Of a stretch of DNA of 64,000 bases, positions 45,480 to 58,725 are shown in pieces (position 1 is the stretch's first letter; every line of letters begins with the position of its first letter). A model generated the notes under the pieces. That model saw only the letters and a list, made by a program, of their open reading frames with translations, was not told the DNA's origin and did not search any database. Location of the stretch: assembly GCA_964030475.1 (NCBI GenBank), contig CAXIPT010000011.1, positions 2,181,780 through 2,245,779 on the forward strand, written 5' to 3'. The position numbers and the translations under genes are program-made. This DNA comes from Tethya wilhelma (taxonomy: Eukaryota; Porifera; Demospongiae; Tethyida; Tethyidae).

Positions 45480-46413
45480 TCGGCGGGAAAGTTTCTGAAA
45501 TTGAAACTCTGAAGAAGAGGAAGATGTCTATCTGGTGGAACTCAATTGTTGCACAGCAAAAGACTTAGTGTACCTCACTGTAACCTTATCTGAATCTTAC
45601 AATTAGTACAGCCCACATGACTAAACACAATTCCCGCCGCAAGACCTCAATGGCACTCAAGTCACAGAACTTAGTGGTTTTGTCAAGTGTGTGTTTGCTA
45701 GGGAACTCAGTTAATTGCAAGACTTAGAGATACTCGGAGGCCAGACTGAAGTTGTCTTAATAAAACATGGTGCATATAGAGGTAAGTTCAGTGTTACTTA
45801 AGCAAATTTATATAAATAATCACTACATAATAAATTTAAACTGTGCCATGCATGCGGCCAGTGTGCTTTGTATGGCCTCATATGACGTCATATCTCAGAT
45901 CCCTCAAGCTAGCTGCCGTATGACTCATGCATGTACACTGAAAAGTATCCCAGAAATCTCCATGCAGCTTGTGTTTACTGAGAATTGAGCATGTGCAAAC
46001 AGTGTGTATACCATGTGTTATCTTCTTTCTTTTACATTGTACAATCATACAGTATAACCATTCAGTACATATCTTAACTTCTCCATTATCACTACGAAGT
46101 TATACTCACATGTAACTAGCTGTGATATATAGTGCAATTATGGTGAATACATTGCGGCAGTTATAGAGTGACTGTTTACTTGCTCCGCATGATCGTCCAC
46201 ATAGATTACGACATAACTATGTATACTCATGTTGGCACATTATATGGTCATCTCAAATTCAAAAAAAATCTGCTGAGCTGCATGTCTATACACTTTATTC
46301 TGGGTAATTAACATTACAAACAAGCTTCAAACTACACAATAATAGTATAAATACCATTTATTCGTGCACAGAGTACAACACCTCTTCTGGTGAAACAACT
46401 CTAGGACTTCCAG

Positions 46414-47303
46414 TTCTATACATGACCACCAAGCTGAGGAATCCTCACTACCTTCCCGAGATATCAGTCAAAGTGATCCTCTTGAGCTTTATGATCACCA
46501 TGGAAGGGTTGCAGGACCAGCTGCTGGGTATTGTGGTGACAAGAAAGAGACCTGAACTGGAGGAGGAGAAGAACCAGCTCATCATGCAGGTGAAGGAAGA
46601 GTATATAGCCTATGTAGCTCCCCACAAAATATTTGCGAAGGAAGAGCCTCGGAATGAGGCTAATGCTGCCTTTTTCTAACTGAGTACAATGGAAGCATGT
46701 CCATTTCAATCCGATACTTTTTGTAGTTGGCTGAAAACAAGAAGCAACTGAAGCAGATTGAAGATAAGATTCTTGAGGTTCTTTCCACATCAGAGGGCAA
46801 CATCCTGGAGGACGAGACAGCTATAGAAGTGCTCTCTTCATCAAAGAAACTGTCTAATGAGATTCAAGACAAACAGGTAAGCCCCTGACCAATAGTCAAC
46901 TATTTGTTTTGACAAGACTTTCACAGATTTTCTGTGACATTAATTTTGCTATCTATTGCTTTAACAGGAAATTGTTTAGGCTACAGAGATCAAGATTGAC
47001 AAGTATCGTCTTGGCTACCAGCTGATAGCCACCACCACTGACCTCCCCAAAATTGAACCCATGTACCAGTACTCACTAGCTAGGTATGGGAATAAATGTT
47101 GTACCTTGATTCATTTAAACTTCTGTTGATTCACTTCTTTACTCTATTTATTGATAGGTTTTTAACCTCTTTGTCAATTATTCTATTCATAATGTTGAAC
47201 CGTCTGATAGTCTTGAGACAACCTCAGAACTCACTTCACCTACTCTCTCTACTGCCACGGTAATGTGTGCAAGTCACTCTTTGAAAAGGGAAAGGTACTT
47301 GTA

Positions 47304-47351
<48 letters not shown>

Positions 47352-47706
47352 CACATATTATTATTAATATATATATATATATATACGTGTACAAAAGCAG
47401 TAGTCGTGTATTATGGATGTTGATTCTTAGCCTGTTTTTCTGCGTTTCACTGCACTTTACCGTTAAACTGAGTGATAGTCTATGTTGGCATTTTTGTGTT
47501 TTCATGTTTATGTTTTCCTTCACACAGCTCCTCTTCTCATTCCTTCTCTGTGTGGACATGTTGAAATATGAGCACGAGTTGGAGGAGGACGAGTGGAGGT
47601 TTCTCCTCACTGGAGGCATTGGTCTTGATAACCCTCACACCAATCCAACCTCATCGTTCCCTCAAAATTCATGGGATGAACTCTGCCTTCTTGATGATCT
47701 TGAGAG
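46414..47706 (+). pseudogene. Axonemal dynein heavy chain fragment, copy 2
   Basis: Exons 46414-46589, 46727-46876, 46980-47083, 47158-47294 and 47528-47706 match copy 1. Exon 1 (LRNPHYLPEISVKVILLSFM), exon 2 (LAENKKQLKQIEDKILEVLS, stalk coiled coil) and exon 5 (LLFSFLLCVDMLKYEHELEE, then GGIGLDNPHTNP) are open and agree with axonemal DNAH3/7/12-type chains. Exon 3 has a 24-nt in-frame deletion removing HFSVLFLS, and exon 4 has lost the frame that gives NVCKSLFEKGK. It is better preserved than copy 1 in exons 1 and 2 and worse in exon 3, so each copy decayed separately. A motor protein cannot work from this piece. Confidence 0.8.
47303..47390. repeat. (CA)n then (TA)n tract in the dynein fragment
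   Basis: Orthologous position to 17310-17388 in D2. Confidence 0.95.
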
Positions 47707-47750
47707 GTATGCACATGCTCTCACCCTTACTTTTTGCCTATTGTATTCAT

Positions 47751-49068
47751 AGAGTATAGATATAGAAATTTTAAAGAATTAAGCTTCTCAACTGCTCATG
47801 TTGAGATTAGTACATTCCTTTACTATAACAAGACACTGTGCCAAAAGTTTAAGTAAACAAAAAATATTAATGGTAACTCATAGTTTTTAACAATTTTGCT
47901 CACGTGACGCAAAAGTGGGCATGGCTACTTCAAAATTTTCACGTAAGCCACTGTCAGATGTGGTACTGGAGGTATATTCTGATTTGGGATGGATGCATTT
48001 CTTGATGGTTAGCAAACAATTGAAGATTCCCTCTTCCACATCTGCATGTTTGGGCCTTAATGAGTGGGTCAGCAGGCTCCAAGTCGAACCTCAACACGTT
48101 GTTTCAGATTTCCTTAAATTCTTTCTGCATCTCAACATCCATCTAGTGAGTTCAGCAGCTGATGGCATAGCAGACATCTGCAAGCTTCAACAGCAAATTT
48201 CTAGTCAATTTCTCCAATAGACGGGTAAGACACTTCAAGGATAATTTCTTTGGATGAATCTTGGGAGTGGAATCGGGAATGGAAATCAATTTATGATACA
48301 AACACTGATCAGATCTAGAGTGATGTTGTTATCATGAGTGTCAAGTGCATCTTGCTCTGTAGTGAGAGCTTCCTCACCTTCAGTCACACATCAACTATAG
48401 CCATGCAGATGATGTTGATGTTTCGTCTGTGTATGCGCAATGGCTGGAGTATCGGGAGCACCAGTAGTTGCTTCCAATTAAATTAACTCAGAACGTTTAG
48501 TGTTCAATCAGGCTTATGAGTGAGGCCTGCACCACTTCTCTTCTCTTTTTGGGAAGTGCCAACTGCTCAGCCATCGCTTCAGAGAGTCAAAGTAGATCAT
48601 GATCATTGACCATGTGCATGGTGACAAGTCAATTTGTGAGAATCAAGTATTAAGCTCCAAGTGTAGAAACGTCAAGCAAATAACCAATGTGTAGTGATAT
48701 CTAACTTTAACTTGGATGCAAACAAATAGTCTGTAAATTTGCCATCTTTTTGATTTATTGATTGGAGATTAACATTAATTTGCACAAAGAAAAAATAAAC
48801 ACTAAACAATACCAACAATTGACCGTTATCTTTTATCATAGTATAATTACACATTATACACAGTTGTATATCATGCATAAACTGTTAAGTGTATATAAAT
48901 GTGTGCAATGACAAAGGTAGGAAGGAATTATATATCACAACTTATTTTCACAAAACTCAAATCAATTATTATTAAAGTATAATTATATTACTAACAAACT
49001 TACAATCATAATTAGCTTATCAAAAGAGGGGTATTCTCATCCTCTGATTGTGATGGTGAATCTTTATT
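47751..49068. other. Region without a secure gene; possible recombinase-like relic
   Basis: At 47915-48220 an open stretch (LNEWVSRLQVEPQHVVSDFL) loosely recalls the N-terminal DNA-binding part of tyrosine recombinases of DIRS-type retroelements. It is too short and too diverged to claim. The rest is AT-rich and would include the 3' flank of the gene at 49069-53473. Confidence 0.25.
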
Positions 49069-52000
49069 TTATATTTCAGATTCCGTTGTTCCCCCATGCT
49101 CATCATATTCAGAATCTGAAGTAGACATTGTATCCAGCGGTTCAGGTATAGCATTGATCTCAGTCTCACTGCCCCAGACAATTTCCTCCTGTATCTGAGC
49201 TCCTTTTGATAGTAATTGAAACTCCTGTCTTTCAGTGGGATGTGGCTGGTGAAACATTAATTTTATCATGTGGAAATACTCCAATATGTTCATTATTTTG
49301 TACACATGGTACAAAAAGATAGCTAGAAATGTAATCAGAGCAATGCTAGTTGATACATAGGCAACTATATTCTGATTGTCTTTATTTTCTGCATTAAAGA
49401 AGGCAGTAATCGTCAAGATAGCAAAGTTTTTGATGAATATTGTATCAAGGAAATCATTCAGCTTGTTCTTGTGGACTTTGCAGTTGAAGACCGTTTTAGA
49501 CATTTTCTTGAATTTTGTTTTTGCTAGTGAACCAGAAGATTTGAAAATTGCATCAACTTCACTTTTGCCAAGTTCACGTTTGCTTTCAACTATATGTTGG
49601 AAACTAGAGAGAAGAACCATAATGACGGCTATGCTTAGAAGGTTGACATGAGGATCTCCAAAAACATTCAAAGCTGAAACAAGATACAGAACAATGCGAA
49701 TTATCAATAGCAATCCTATCCAATAACGATGGTTTTTGTTGTAGGGATTATGATAAGCATCCATCATAGAAATAACTTTTGTGTTCCCAATGATCCATGT
49801 TAGAGGTCCTCTATTTGGACAATAAACAAGCCATTGCCAAGCAAAGAGTATAAAAGTGAATGCTGTACCAACTATGACAATGGCAAGAGCTGTAATAAAG
49901 AGAGGTATATGCTTTCCACTGAGATACTTGATATTAGCATCAACCAACCATACCAATTCATGTGAAGAATTTGAATGCTGGAGTGTTGTAAATGACAGTG
50001 AAGCAATGATTGTACGAAGGAGCTTTGTATAGGAGAGTAGTATTAGAGTAGCAAGTGTTGGTAATGCAGATCTTCCAGAGAAAACCGTTGCAAACTTGTC
50101 ATAGTAGTCACTAATGATGATAATTGCAGCAACCAAGGAAATGATATAAAGTGGAAATGCAAGTTGCAACCACGTCTTCACATAACCATCCATTCCATCA
50201 TAGAAGCAGGTCTCAAATCCAAAATCCAAATTAAGCCATGCTATGAATATAGTCAATACCTTTGTCTTATCATGTGGAAACAAAATGGCACGATTTGCAG
50301 CCAAGATGTTTGCATAAAATATTAGGCCATTGAAAGTTCCTTCAGCTACTGTAAGGTTCAACTTAAGAATGCTAGTAACTAGTACAACACCAGCTACTGC
50401 AAAGACAATAAGTAGTGCTAGCCAGTTGTTTGAACATGGTGTGCAATGTGAACTACCAAGAGAGAGACTGAGGCCATCCTCACAAGATCCACACAGCTTT
50501 CCTGAGCGATTGAATGCACACAATTCATTGCTACCATCTTTAATGTTCAAATTTACAGATATTTTTTCACTAGGTAGTTTACAGTAGTCAAATGGACAAT
50601 ATTTGTGTAGTATGTAGCCTTGGTGATCTGTAGTGTTTACATAAGCAAACCACACATTGTCTTTCCTCTGGACTGCTTCTGTGTCAATATTACAGTTTGT
50701 TATGTAATTAGGATAGAGTATGGGGTCACATTCACAGTGTAAATTATTGTCTTTGAACCCAATAGGACATTTTTCAATGAATACAGTGAGGCTAGCTGTG
50801 GATATTCCAGTATTCCCACATGGACCATCAGCATAGAGATGAAGCACCTCTGGTTCAGAATTATGTGGAGAGAGAACACTGTAAGTCAAATCAGTGCAAT
50901 TACTATCTCCACTAGTCTGTTGACTAGACTGTCCCTCACCAAGTTTTGCTTCTTGGCGTACAAACCCATATATTGTTGTGCTGCTTGGTATTGAGTTGTT
51001 GATATGGTCGACTGCAACAAGTGATACTGTGAATTTTTCTCCCCTTCTAACATACTTTGGCTGAGGTTGGTAACTGCAGTCTAATTGATTTTGTCTGCAG
51101 AAACAAATACGAATTGGATCAGATGAAATCATTTTTGTTGATCTGAAGTCTTGTACTATAAGATCAGTAGTGTTGCGAAGGTAGGATTCTGCACTTAAAG
51201 AATCTAGAGTAGGGTGATCATATGCGTCAAAAATTTCAGCAAAAGGACTTACTTTACACCTGTCTAATAGACCACCATATAGCACATCTCCGGCTTTTGC
51301 AGCTGAATTGTTAGTAAAGAATGTGTTAAGTATGTTTGTGTCATGATTCAGATCTGAACTCAGACTTAATGTCTGCATAAAGCATTCATCAATGCTAGTA
51401 GTCCCATTTCTGAAAGGGCTGGCAGAGCAAGTAGAAGGGGTTGTCTTATCATCAATATACATAGCTCCTCCATAGTCAGCAGTGTTGGTATCAAAATGGA
51501 CAGCAATCCATCCTGATTTAATTATGCAAAATTCTGAAGCATTAAGATCACATTCTGGTCCACTTTTTAGCAAGTAGAATTTAGAACTTCCCTCTAAACA
51601 CAATCCACCTCCTCTCTCCGCATGATTGCCAACTATGTTAGTCTTGGATGGAGTAGTCAGTCTTGTTATTGAGTTGATGGCATGAATGCCACCACCTCTA
51701 ATATTTGCTATGTTCCTATTAATGTTGGTATGATTCTTGAAGTTGAGTTCACTCTGGTAAGCATAGATGCCTCCACCAGACGTAGATGCAACATTGTGAG
51801 ATACTCTAATGTTTCCGTAAACATAAAAGTTGCTTTGTGTGGCTGAAATAGCCCCACCTTGTATAGCTCTATTGTTCACAAAGTAAGTTCTGCCCATAAA
51901 GACTATCTCACTTTGAAATGCAGTTAATGCTCCTCCACCTTCAGATGCTGAGTTGTTTCTGATGTTGTTGATCCCCATAAATGTCACATTGCAGGAGTAG

Positions 52001-53473
52001 ACAAAGAAAGATCCACAATTGTTTGAAACTGTGGTGGCACCAGAAAAGCTTAGTGAACTTTGTGTTGCATAAAACACCCCCTTATTTGCCATGTTGTTTT
52101 GAATATCCAGAAAACCATCACTGTCAAAGGTCACACCAGCAAAATAGAATACAGACCCCTTACCTGTACAACTGTTGTTAGTGAAAGTACTATTGTATAC
52201 AACTACATTAACTGTTTCTGTAGCAGTATTATTGACAACAAAGTTTGAATAAGCAAGCAATACTCCACCAAATCCATCCTCTTTATTAGTTGCTGCACAT
52301 GTGTTGCTGTTCAAAGTACTATTGACTATAGTGATTGTAGGACAAAAAAGAGCACACACTGCCCCACCATTTCCAGTCACAGTGTTGTTGTATAGTGTAC
52401 TATTAACTATTGTGATATCAGGACTAAAGAAAACAGACAATGCCCCACCAAATCCACCGTCCAGAGGGACATTCACAGTGTTACTGTTGAAAATGCTATT
52501 GACTATAGTGATAGGAGTATAGCGAACAGACACTGCTCCACCGGTACCTCCCGATTCAGTATAATCGCTAACCACAGTGTTGGTGTTTAAAGTGCTATTG
52601 AAAATAGTCATACTTGGACTTGAACAAGTGAACACTGCTCCACCATCTCCATCTGCAGTGTTGCTGTTGAGAATGCTATTGATTATGATTACAGGACTTG
52701 AGTAAACATACAATGCTCCACCACTTCCATAATTATAATCTCCTCCTATAGCAGTGTTTCTGTTGAAAGTGCTATCAGTAACAATAGTGATAACACTTGA
52801 CCTCACATAAACTGCCCCACCAACTCCTCCAGTCACAGTGTTGTTGTGTAATGTGCAATTTAAAATGGTAACACCAACAGTAGTTTGATAAACAATAATT
52901 GCTCCACCAGCTTGAACCCTGTCTTGACTTGCAGGGTCATAAACCTCGATCTCTACCAGTATTGGAAGTGAAGGAGCTTCCCATTATTTTAGCAATGGAC
53001 ACCTTATTTAAGTATAATCCAGTTCCATTACGTCCCTGGCCATCAAAACTACAATTCTCTACTGTAAAGTCTTCAACCCTGGTGGCTTTATTATTAACAC
53101 ACCCAAAGAGAGCTAATTCTTTCATACTGACAACACTGATAGACCTAAACACCAACCTAGCTGAATGAAAGCAAGTAATTGATGTGTCAGAAGGAGAAGT
53201 TGAAATGGACCTTATGGAAAAGGATGTGATACTAACAAAAGACATCTCTGAATCCAAGCTGTGGTTGCCAGGTAGGAGGATTACAGTGGTGTTGGAGGTA
53301 AAGTAGTTGCTAGGTTTATTAGCATATTGGGAGAGAGTAAAGCAAGGCACACTTTCAGGACATTGGGTATTCGGTGATGGTATGACATAGAAAGTGTCAG
53401 ATTTTGCTGATGTGATCACAAACAATGTCACTATAATCCAATACATAGCTGAAAGGAAAAAAAAGATAATCAT
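49069..53473 (-). CDS. Large surface protein: beta-helix GGAV repeats plus about ten membrane segments
   Basis: The N-terminal part (53473 down to about 52950) starts with a signal peptide (MYWIIVTLFVITSAKS) and a Cys/Pro region. The main frame (to 49069) has at least ten repeats of the type GGAVxVxxSxITIVNSTFNSNT, the GGA-I/FxxN signature of Pmp-like right-handed beta-helices. It then has a Cys-rich part (CPFDYC, KLCGSCEDG, SSHCTPC) and about ten hydrophobic segments starting at NWLALLIVFAVAGVV. The acidic tail (TSDSEYDEHGG) is cytosolic. Total about 1,430 residues. The two frames meet near 52920-52960 with a one-base mismatch; a 46-bp intron (G|GTAGAG ... TTCAAG|CT) would restore the frame as SNTAGGAIIVY, otherwise it is a 1-base indel. 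The role is unknown: probably a receptor or channel-like adhesion protein. Confidence 0.75.
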
Positions 53474-53950
53474 AAACTATGTTGCAACAAAATAAAGATA
53501 TAATAGACATTGGTGTGTGTACATAATTATTATTATATGTTACAGTCACAATCAGTTAGGCTGCAGGTGGTAAGAAATTATTCACTGCATGCAATCTTAC
53601 CAAAGAATCAAGAATTAAGAACTGCATGATACTCCTAGATTAAATTGCAGCAGATATAATAATTATTATTATGAAGTGGTTTTTGGTGGAAGGAACACAA
53701 TCTCTAATCAGGCAGGGGTTAAAGGGCCAAGAAAAAGCAATATAAATCATTTTGGCTCGCATTCTCAAATTATAAATTTTCTAATAATTATGATGATGAT
53801 CGATGAATATGATGATACTAAGATGATGATGCCATCAACTTCCTGCCTGCTTTTAGTATAGGTGATTCAGTTCCTTTAAGTGCATCCCACAATACAACTA
53901 CTATGCATTTGATGTTGACCATGTATTGTTGAGGTTCATAGTTCGTACAT
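53474..53950. other. 5' flank of the beta-helix gene
   Basis: AT-rich, no coding signal. It would hold the promoter of the minus-strand gene; I see no clear element. Confidence 0.35.
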
Positions 53951-56204
53951 TACACAGAAAAAAATGGTGTGCAATTTCTGACCACTTTAGTGTGCTAAAT
54001 CATTGGGGTGTGTGATTTCTGAGTGCTAAATCAGGGCAAAGTGTGTTAAACTATATTATTGCACAACCTATGTGTGCTATTTTAGCACAAACATGTGCTA
54101 TATAAATGATAAAATCTGGTTGCATACATAATTAATTGCAATTTTGCACAACAATGTGCTAAATTCACTCATTGAGCACTGGAATGTGCTAAATTCATCA
54201 ATTTTGAAAATTTATCAGCACTCAAGTGTGTTAAATCAACTATGTATACAGGCATGTGTATACGCCATTATGAATTTTAGCGGCTTGGCAATACACCAAA
54301 GTTCTCTGTCAACAACATACAACTTTTCTCGTTACAGCTTTGGGTGAAGTGCTACATGCTAACAGAAATTTTCAGGGAGGCAAATACCTCTTCACTGTTA
54401 AAAATGAGGTGTTCCTGAACACCCTATTGAGCGGGGTGTGTTACACGAGTATGAGGGGTGGGGGTGTACTAACACACCCATAGAGTGTAACAATTACCCG
54501 CTATTGGGTGTTTGGTATGATTGAAACATGTTTGCTGTGTAACTAAACACCCCATGCATAGGTGTAAAATTAGAAATAAACACCTCAGGAGTGTTTGAGT
54601 TAAATGTACTGTGACATTCCGTACTGATCACTGAGTGGAAATTCTACATCTATATGTGAAAAAAAATACTAAAATGCCTTGCAATTGTCTATGGAAGATT
54701 GCAGCTCGAGTAAAGTGTAAAATGTAGACAAAACAGCTAGTCAGCGCTAACTAACACTTAGTCCGCCACCATTGAAGTCACTGTGCCATATATAGCTAGC
54801 TATAGGTCAATAAAATTTGATTCAGGTCACATTGCTGTTTCATTCACCATGGCTGTGCTAAGTAGAAGTGCATATGCCTGCACTGAGTTTGACTCATTGG
54901 CCTGACCAGATAGAGCAGTTATAGAACCTACCAAATAGCTTGAGAAGCTTGTACATTATTCCTCTCCATATAATACAAACAGATAACCCCCTTTCATCAG
55001 TACTTTAGCTTCAACAGAGCTCAGAACAACACAACCTTGAATCATCAATGTTTATTCCAATTAAAGCACATCGCAAATACTGCGCATGCTCAATACTCAT
55101 TTTTGAATCTTTGGAGCAGCTGCCACGAAGAGAACTTTGTTTTTTTGTGAAGAGAAGAGAATCTTTGAAAAGAGAGAACAATATGAGTTTAAGAAGTAAA
55201 ATGCCAAAGAAACTGAAGCGCTAGAGTTGTCTGGAGATGGAATCTGCTGTTAAAGGTGAGAAATTGACGGGTTTCAAATGCATAAAATTTTAGTACGAAA
55301 ACAATGGTTTGTTTACCAGATAATAGGCACTGTGAACATGCTAAAGTCTGTGTCAGACACGCGCCTTGTGTGTCTTAACACTCCAGTCAGGACTGAGAGG
55401 CATGGGATCACAAGAGTCTCAGTCAAGGTCAGTTCAAGTTATCCTGAGTGTTTTACTCTTGTTAAGAGTGCTATTATTACTTTACATTTAGAGACTCTAC
55501 TTCTTCTACTATTGAGTTGATTCAAGCCTGGATCAAGTTGTGTGTCTTAACTAAAAGAAGCTTATTGGCATATACAGTGACTGAGAGGCTTGGGATCACC
55601 ATGCAGAGTCTCACTCAAGGTCAGTTCAAGAAATGCCGAGTGTCTTACTCTTGTCAAGAGTGCTATATTACTTTACATTTAGAGACTCCACTTCTACTAT
55701 TGGGTTGATTCAAGCCTGGATCAAGTAAAGTATGCAGACTTAAGTTTCTTTGCCCATCTATAGAACGTGCCTATAGCTATACTAGCCTTTCAACCTTATT
55801 GTGACTGTATATCTATCTATACAAGAAGTTTTCTTGGTCAGCATGCTGAAGGACTTAGTTGTTCATGTATCACATGTCATGCAGACAGACAGACTGAGTA
55901 TATGCATGCCTGTATTAAGATATATTATGTTGTTGTTGCACATGCATAATATACATGTATGTCAGCATATGTCATTACGTCAAATTTTATTTTTGTTAAA
56001 ATATGTAGCATTGAAGATTTTATGAATATATGCAAAACAAGTTATTAAGAAAATTTTGCACAAGAATATGTGCTGATAATAGCACAACCAGTGTGCAGAT
56101 TTAGCACACAGCAATTTAGCACGGGTGTGTAGTGTGCTTATTTCTGGGACAAGGGTTTAGCACACATTTTTGTGCTAACTTAGCACACCTGTTTTTTCTG
56201 TGTA
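53951..56204. mobile_element. 2.25-kb TIR element with subterminal TGTGCTAAAT words and a nested element
   Basis: The ends TACACAGAAAAAA and TTTTTTCTGTGTA are inverts, so CACAGAAAAAA would be flanked by TA. Left (53975-54250) and right (56050-56200) arms are packed with TGTGCTAAAT or its inverse. At 54393-54620 begins a second, nested type (CACTGTTAAAAATGA, with AGGTGTTT/AAACACC words), close in end sequence to the element at 14717-16004. A tandem pair of about 130 bp (55380-55510 and 55545-55710, CTCCA...GAGAGGC...TGGGATCA) lies in the middle. No transposase is recognised. Confidence 0.75.
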
Positions 56205-58725
56205 GTGTACTGTTAGTTTAGTTAAAAAGTTATAAGCTTTGTGTGGTTGGTCACTCTGCTCAGTGTTACATATACAGAGGGAAACACAGCACACACACAC
56301 AAACTCTCTCTTTTGATTTGAGGTATAGCTACTCAGCAGTGTTTCTGTCCGCTGTGTCTATTTCGGGTTTCTGTCTTTGTTTTTCATACAGAAATGCGTA
56401 AAATGACATATGGGACAGGCAGACAGAAAGAAAGAAAGAAAAATAGCTAGATACCATGAGCTGCTATTGACAAGACTATAGTTATATGAGGGCTCATTCA
56501 GACTCACCGTCCAATTAAGATACGGTACACTCAAACGATCAGTTCAATTATGTTGAAGGTTAGTCCTATCTGTACCACACTGGATGAGGGAGCCTAAGTT
56601 TGATTCACCAATCACCTTGAGATAATAATTATTATAATTATGTAGATATAATTGATCGAAGTAACTCAATTGGCCATCAGTATTCATTTCAGTCTAATAT
56701 GTTACTAATCCTATCTTATGACATCATACATCACATGCTGATGGTCGTGAATACAACTTATAAAGCAACTATAATATTATAGTAGGTCATGCATCTGCTA
56801 TATAAGTAAGTCATTGTTCAATGTCTATTGTATAGCTTCATCAGCAATAATTTCCCCTTGCATAATAGTAACCAAAAACAAGTATTATAAAAATGGGAGG
56901 ATGAATGAAGGTTTCTCCTCACTAAAGGCATACTATTAGCTAACCCTCACACCAACCCAATCTCATGGCTTTTTTCAAAAGTCATGGGATGAACTCGGCC
57001 GTCTTGATGATCTTGAGAGGTATGCACATATATACACATGAATGAACTCTGTTTTTGCTTCATACAATCTTCAAGTTCGATCTGCAGAAGATTTTTAGTG
57101 ATCCATAACACCAGCAAAATTTGTAGCTGTACGTAACATTTTTGTATGACAGTGTATGTTACTATGTAGGTGTTTTTGTTTTGTTTTGTNGAGAGAGAGA
57201 GCTCTACTGAATTGACTTATGATTAAAGCACAATATGGCTTGTGTAAGAGTTCAGCTCATATATGCAAGGGTCATCTTACCATAGCTGTAGGTGGATCTT
57301 TGTCTTCGTGTCCCATTGAAGAACTTTTAGTGAAAAGTCAACTCCAATTGACAACTTGTGGTTTGGGCCAAACGTACCTGTGTGTACATATATAGTGTCG
57401 CAAAACTAAGCCAGTCCTTCCATGCATGCACTTACTTCTGCCATACGCTCAGCAGGGAGAGGGTCTGGTTTCATGTATAAACCTGATCTTGCATTTTCTA
57501 GAGAAAAACTAACTTTTGACAGACTCAATAATTATGCTTAGTGAAGCAAGTAGTCCTAGCTCCTGTTTACAAGTCTTAGTGCAATTCAGTCTGATGGCTA
57601 GATCCAGTTAAAGATGCATAGATATTGATTTGTCATCATTTGCAGGCTTTTGATATTTCAATATACTTTGTGATGCACAGTATAATCGTCAATATACCCT
57701 TGGACAAAAACTAACTACACTGTAAAACTATCATTTTGCTGCGTATTCACTCAATTAAGTTGTGTGGCAATTCAGTATTGTTTTGAATAAATATGTGTCA
57801 ATGCGCATACTAGTCCCATGAAGCCAGCCCTTCACAATAACTAATTGAGGGTCTGGTTTGATGCCTATACCTGATCTTGTACCAGCGACAGAAATCTGCC
57901 GTGACCCATCAGATTGCAGAATGATTCATTAGTTAACTATATACTGTTTCCGGATTTGGAAGAAAGTCGTGTCTATATAATTTGCCAGTGACCTTGTATC
58001 TGAGGTCAAACCGTCTGTGTCCTACCTCTATTGTTATTTACATTATTTTTTTACATCACAATAAGTGCATGCAACTGACTGTTTTACAATATACCTACCT
58101 TCTGTATATCTTCTGATGATACCAGTCTGTGGATAGTAAACAAAGGGAACGTGAAATTATAGTTTACACTGAGTACTATACCCCCCATGCGAGCATGAGT
58201 GGTATGCTGTTCTGCATAAACTGAGGTTACTGTCCATATATTTAAATTTTAGATGTTATATATATTATCTATATTTTCACTTACTTTTTCTAAGTATTCA
58301 CAGCATATAGTAGGTGTGTGCATGTGAGAGAAGGACTTGAAACAACTTGATGACATCAGTCATCAAAATTAATTGTGAACTTTGCAGACATTTATTACTA
58401 TTCACATACCAACTCCGAAGTCTCCAACCACTAAAATTTTATAAAGGTATTCCTGAACAAGTTCGTTCTGCTCTCTCAGTGACTCTACTGTCACAGCCTC
58501 TTCTAACGCTGTCTGCGACGCTGCCATTCTCTAGCTGGGATGGGGCGTGGCGCAGATTAATTTTACGTCTATATATCGACCCATTACCAGAGCAGATAAT
58601 TACGCAAATTAGTTGATTTTGCTGCAACCAACAACAACCAAACTGTAAACTACTCTACAAAATTATTGCATTCAAAAATAGAACACCATCTTTAAAGCAG
58701 TCATTTATAAATGTTATCAGTGAAC
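56205..58725. other. Gene-poor stretch with a dynein relic
   Basis: Apart from the relic at 56890-57023 I see no coding signal. GAGAGGGTCTGGTTT words recur at 57455 and 57850 with similar flanks (CCTGATCTTG), a diverged direct repeat. One N at 57190 starts a short GA run. Confidence 0.4.
56890..57023 (+). pseudogene. Third dynein heavy chain relic (exon 5 only)
   Basis: A diverged copy of exon 5 of the dynein fragments: RFLLTKGI, a stretch like ANPHTNPIS, a SWDEL-like part one base out of frame, then GATCTTGAGAG|GTATG, the same donor. It has stops and at least one shift and is more diverged than copies 1 and 2. Confidence 0.75.

Larger units (their letters stand above)
43690..47750 (+). repeat. 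Segmental duplication block D, copy D3
   Basis: This is the longest copy: it aligns with D1 (2570-4640) in its first part and D2 (14530-17715) in its second, ending after dynein exon 5. It is interrupted by the element 43942-45479. Confidence 0.8.

Noticed and set aside
47915..48220. Tyrosine recombinase gene
   Set aside because: Only a weak resemblance over about 50 residues, no catalytic Arg/His/Tyr region and no partner genes; recorded only as a possible relic.
49069..53473. Bacterial contamination or horizontal transfer, because of Pmp-like repeats
   Set aside because: The gene sits among intron-bearing animal genes, has AT-rich local composition, NxT sites and a multi-pass domain not found in bacterial Pmp proteins; no bacterial neighbour is present.
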